Source: Emergomyces orientalis
Taxonomy: Eukaryota > Ascomycota > Eurotiomycetes > Onygenales > Ajellomycetaceae
Direction of reading: 5' to 3'
Assembly (NCBI GenBank): GCA_002110485.1
Contig: MOWL01000046.1
Location: 1,178,001 to 1,242,000, forward strand
DNA length: 64,000 nucleotides
Part shown: positions 60,764-64,000 of the stretch, piece by piece
Numbering within the stretch: the first letter of the stretch is position 1
Layout of the letters: each line of letters opens with the position of its first letter
Made by a program: the position numbers and the translations under genes
The notes under the pieces: generated by a model
Seen by the model: only the letters and a program-made list of their open reading frames with translations
Told to the model about the DNA's origin: nothing
Databases searched by the model: none

Positions 60764-62297
60764 ATGGCTGCACCTCAAACAGACCTCAGTAAGCAATCAT
60801 TTGATACCCTCTACTTCTACTTAAACCCCCACCCTCCCCACCCAACCCTGCCTCATAAAAACTAATTTGATGCCTGCAGTATACGGTCGCTCTCTCAATA
60901 CCCTATTCCGTCGATGTGTCGTCAATTGTCCGTCTCAAGCTCCCCCTTGTCCTGACTGTGCTGAAGGCGAAACGTGCTCCTTGGTCAGCCAGTCTTGCCA
61001 GGCATGCCAGAAAACCATTTGCATCAGTCTCGGCGAGGTGGGCGGTGGAAATGCCCCTGAAAAGCCCACTTCGAATGTTGGTGCCATCGCTGGAGGAGTC
61101 ATTGGTGGTCTGGCTGTCGTGGCTGTCGTTCTTCTCGCCTGGTTCTACTTGCGGAAGAAGCGTGCGAATAACGCTGCTGTACAGCAACAATGGGAGTCTG
61201 AAACCTACGAGAAGCCAGAATCATTGGCCTCTAGCCGTGGAGCACGTCAATCCACCGTTGGCTCAATTGCATCCACTGTCCTCACCCGAGCATCGAATGT
61301 CATCCAGATCGCCTACATTCCCGGCGTCACCAACCGCTCTCCACCAGACACCCCAGGTCTACTCGTACCTCCAGTTCCTCCGCTCCCCACAACCAACGGA
61401 AGCACCTACAGCCAAGATCAGCACTTTTTCATGCCTGGTGATATTCGTGACTCCGTTTGGTCTCAGATGACAGAAGACGACCGGAAGAGTATCAGCCCCA
61501 GTCTTGCTCGCAGCAGCGTGGCTACCACCATTTATCGTCATGACGCCATCGTCAGCCCTGTCCCCGCCCAACAAGCACTTCGCGCCAAAGCTGCTGTCGT
61601 CAGTGTCAAAACTGGCGGTAACAGCCCGAATGAAAGCCCTCGTTCCTCGACTCCTGTTGTTCCGCCCATTACTGCTTTACACATAGACAAGGCCAACGCT
61701 GTGGGAGCGAAAATAGAAAGGAAAAATGACAAGGCTGCCAACAACGAGAGAAAATTCGCCGGGTCGATCGTCGCCCGTTCCATGGTTGCACGTCCTGTCA
61801 ACCTCAAGTCGCCCCGATCGCCCCGGTCGCCCCGGTCGCCCCGATCACCAAGATCCAAAGCAAGCACTATTTCGGAAGGTGAAGAGCCGTCCAATCCCAG
61901 AATTACCGTCTCGCAGGCATCTTCGTTAAAGAATGAACCCGCTAGGATCGCGGAATTGCCCGGTGATCTATCTTCGGCAATTCCTAGTCCTTCTAGGGTC
62001 GCCGAATTGCCTGGCGATCAACCTAACAATCGGCAATCCGACCAGTCCGTCGCCGTCACCGTCATTGAGGATTCGCCATCTATCAAGCAGAGCCCCTTTG
62101 ATGATTCGCATGCTTCGCCGGACAAGTCTAGCCCATCCTCCACTAAACCTGAGAAGAGCGAAAAGCCTGCATCCAACGAAAACCAATCCAACAAGGGTTC
62201 CGGCCAATCGCTAGAACAGCAACACAAACCAGATGCCGAAATCTTATTCCAGAGAAGTATGAGCCCATTCGACGACAAGAATGAGGTTAAGCCCTGA
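60764..62297 (+). CDS. OPY2: Opy2-type membrane anchor of the HOG MAPK pathway
   Basis: Exons 60764-60788 and 60880-62297 encode 480 residues. A short N-terminus MAAPQTDLIYGRSLNTLFRR leads to the extracellular Cys-rich Opy2 domain (CVVNCP, PPCPDC, CSLVSQSCQACQKTIC: eight Cys). One membrane span (GAIAGGVIGGLAVVAVVLLA) and a basic stop-transfer YLRKKR follow. The cytosolic tail is long and Ser/Pro-rich. It carries a tandem SPR array (about 345-358), two copies of R-[IV]-AELPGD, and two copies of SPFDD, one at the extreme C-terminus. In yeast, Opy2 recruits Ste50 and thereby Ste11 to the membrane for osmotic signalling. The repeated short motifs are plausible docking sites. There is no cleavable signal peptide, so it is likely a type III-like membrane protein. 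Confidence 0.92.
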
Positions 62298-63942
62298 AAA
62301 CAATGCAAAAAAAACAGACACCCAAATGTTTTGTTTTCTACGAGGATGATTGATTCTCAATAAATTTGCATAAAACTTCTTTTTTAAGGACACAACTGCT
62401 CCTCGCACTACCTGCGTTCTGGACTTATTCATTTCGATACATTCAATGAAGATTCCGGGACGACTTACGATTGATGGGGCATAATGAACACAGAAGCTTG
62501 GGCTGGGAATATAAACGGCGTATTTATGGGAAAACTCGATGGTTTGGGTTTTTGTATTTTTTTCTCTTTTCCTTCTTTTCTTTCCCCTTTTTTTTTTTTT
62601 TTTTTTTCTTTTTTTTTTTTTTTTGTTGTACAAATGGCAATCTTCTTTTTTTTTTTGTTTCCTTTCAACTTTGTAACCACCTTCGCGCATGTTCGACATT
62701 CCATGCACCTTTTTCCTTTCTCTAGCACGTTTCATTAGCTACAATCGTGTAAACTTCGTCGAGGACGAACCGTCTTCTCTTTCTTTTTCTAAAACTTCAT
62801 CCTTTGATATTTGTCCGATTACCTAGGTAGTTTTTGGATATTTATGGCAACACATGACCTGGAGGATTCACTGTTGATCGATTTATTATTGAGTGGTCGA
62901 TATTTTCCTTCTGAGCTCTCAATGTACTTTGTTCTGACCTCTTTCTTTTTGGTCTTGCCATAGCTAGGAAAGAAAATTTATTCTTCTTTTGGAGTATTTC
63001 AAAGTTTTGAGTTTTGAGTTTTTAAAGGATGAGAATGACCCAACATCAGATGTAGCTCTGCTCAATCAATCACATCCTGCCTGAGGACTAGGATCCTCTT
63101 GACATACCCAAGAGACCCCCAGAGGCCGAACAGTCCGAGTTCCCTGTTCCACTGAGACAAATCCAATGAGACCTCCACCGACGGCCTCACCTCACTGTCC
63201 GAGATGCATCCACCCACCCCACCCGCTTCCTGGTATCCAGGTTGTTGCCTAAGTCCACCCATTCCAAAGTGTCTGCCAAGCCACCATCCACATGACCTCG
63301 TGTCTCCCCCGCGTCAGCCGCTAGGCCGCATGCGGTATAATTGGACGAATATCGCGTCACTTCCCCGCGCAAACCACGGTTTTTTGGCTGATTTGGCGGT
63401 GGCTCGGGTAGGGATATGGCCAGCCTGTGGGCTTTTTTTGAGAGGATTTTTTTGCTGGTTGCTCTGGTGATGTGTGATGGTGCGGTGATAGACTTTGCAT
63501 GATGGAGATTTTAATTTATTTCTTATGACTCACTTTTGCGAGACGGGGGCTGGTTGGGATTGGGTTTTTAAATTTTCAATGGTGTCCAACTACGGAGTAC
63601 ATGAGCTTGGGGAAAGCGGGTTAGAATTATCCCGTCTTGGCATTGTGGAAATGCTCTGAGAAGAGAAGGGGGGAAGAATACAAGGTTTGGAAGATTTGGA
63701 AGAGACGTCGCTTGCAATTCAAATACAAGACAAGGCAATACAAAGCCTGTTGGGCCCTGCAAACGAGGTGGAAGACAGGCTATAAAAAGGGAGCTTGATT
63801 CCTCCGCTGTGTACTGAGGTTTCCCATTCTCTTTTCCTACCATCATTCTCAAACCTGAACTATATACTCCCCTCTCTCTTCTCCATTCCTACTGTTCCTC
63901 TCTGGAATCAAAGCTATCCCCAATTCCCAACCCCAATTCATC
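62298..63942. other. Intergenic region after OPY2
   Basis: Long T-rich tracts at about 62560-62660, no supported gene, and a second TACGGAGTA at 63591-63599. The final 150 bases are CT-rich and look like the leader of the next gene. Confidence 0.4.
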
Positions 63943-64000
63943 ATGTCTAACGAATGGACTCCCCCTCCCTTCGGCGCCCCTTGCTGGATGAATATCCCGG
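63943..64000 (+). CDS. Start of a glyoxalase/VOC-like gene, cut by the window edge
   Basis: ATG at 63943 opens a frame reading MSNEWTPPPFGAPCWMNIP before the window ends. The pattern GAPCWMNIP resembles the first strand of fungal glyoxalase/bleomycin-resistance (VOC) proteins. Only 19 residues are visible, so the assignment is tentative. A CT-rich leader precedes it. Confidence 0.5.
   Translation, partial: MSNEWTPPPFGAPCWMNIP

Noticed and set aside
62471..62738. Phe/Lys-rich frames over the T-rich tract
   Set aside because: Translation of homopolymer runs in both directions, not genes.

Overview
The window is nuclear DNA of a filamentous ascomycete, most likely a Eurotiomycete of the order Onygenales. 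That placement is inferred from short GT..AG introns with CTAAC-type branch sites, from typical fungal gene families (ZIP transporter with Cys/His repeats, Opy2, Zn2Cys6 regulator, DUF7580, AcuF-type C2H2 protein), and from a Guf1 sequence that reads like Ajellomycetaceae orthologues as I remember them. No search was run. Seventeen protein genes are well supported. Most were assembled by hand from exons joined at splice sites of matching phase. There is also one tRNA gene, one weakly supported small ORF and one gene cut by the right edge.

Layout. 0.3-5.2 kb: a fused isochorismatase/AlkB/GST-like protein (+) converges on a dienoyl-CoA isomerase (-). 6-11 kb: a divergent pair of fungal accessory genes, a DUF7580 protein (-) and a C2H2 protein (+). 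11.4-20.3 kb: a housekeeping block with the largest subunit of RNA polymerase III (-), mitochondrial EF4/Guf1 (-) and the spindle-checkpoint protein Mad2 (+, nine exons). 20.3-27.2 kb is gene-poor and holds a small CxxC protein and one doubtful membrane ORF, both (-), followed by about 4.9 kb in which I find no gene. 27.2-35.5 kb: the ER-Golgi SM protein Sly1 (-) diverges from a TFIIS-N/CCCH protein that looks like the fungal PNUTS orthologue (+). A 3 kb AT-rich stretch follows.

38.6-48.5 kb is a run of minus-strand genes: a tail-anchored FHA protein, the mitochondrial import receptor Tom70, and a ZrfC-like zinc transporter. The transporter's extracellular Cys/His repeats are each one symmetric phase-2 exon. 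48.5-64 kb is looser: a tRNA-Glu(CTC), an intronless Zn2Cys6 regulator, a salicylate-hydroxylase-like FAD monooxygenase, the HOG-pathway anchor Opy2, and the start of a glyoxalase-like gene.

Most genes are independent housekeeping loci with no operon-like logic. The pairs that may be functionally or regulatorily linked are Guf1/Mad2 (370 bp shared promoter with a palindrome), Sly1/PNUTS (shared promoter), DUF7580/C2H2 (shared promoter, accessory families), and possibly the Zn2Cys6 regulator with the FAD monooxygenase. I found no CRISPR array, rRNA or intact transposon. The least ordinary items are the triple-domain fusion with a Ser in place of the isochorismatase Cys, the exon-duplicated metal-binding array, and the uncharacterised CxxC protein.
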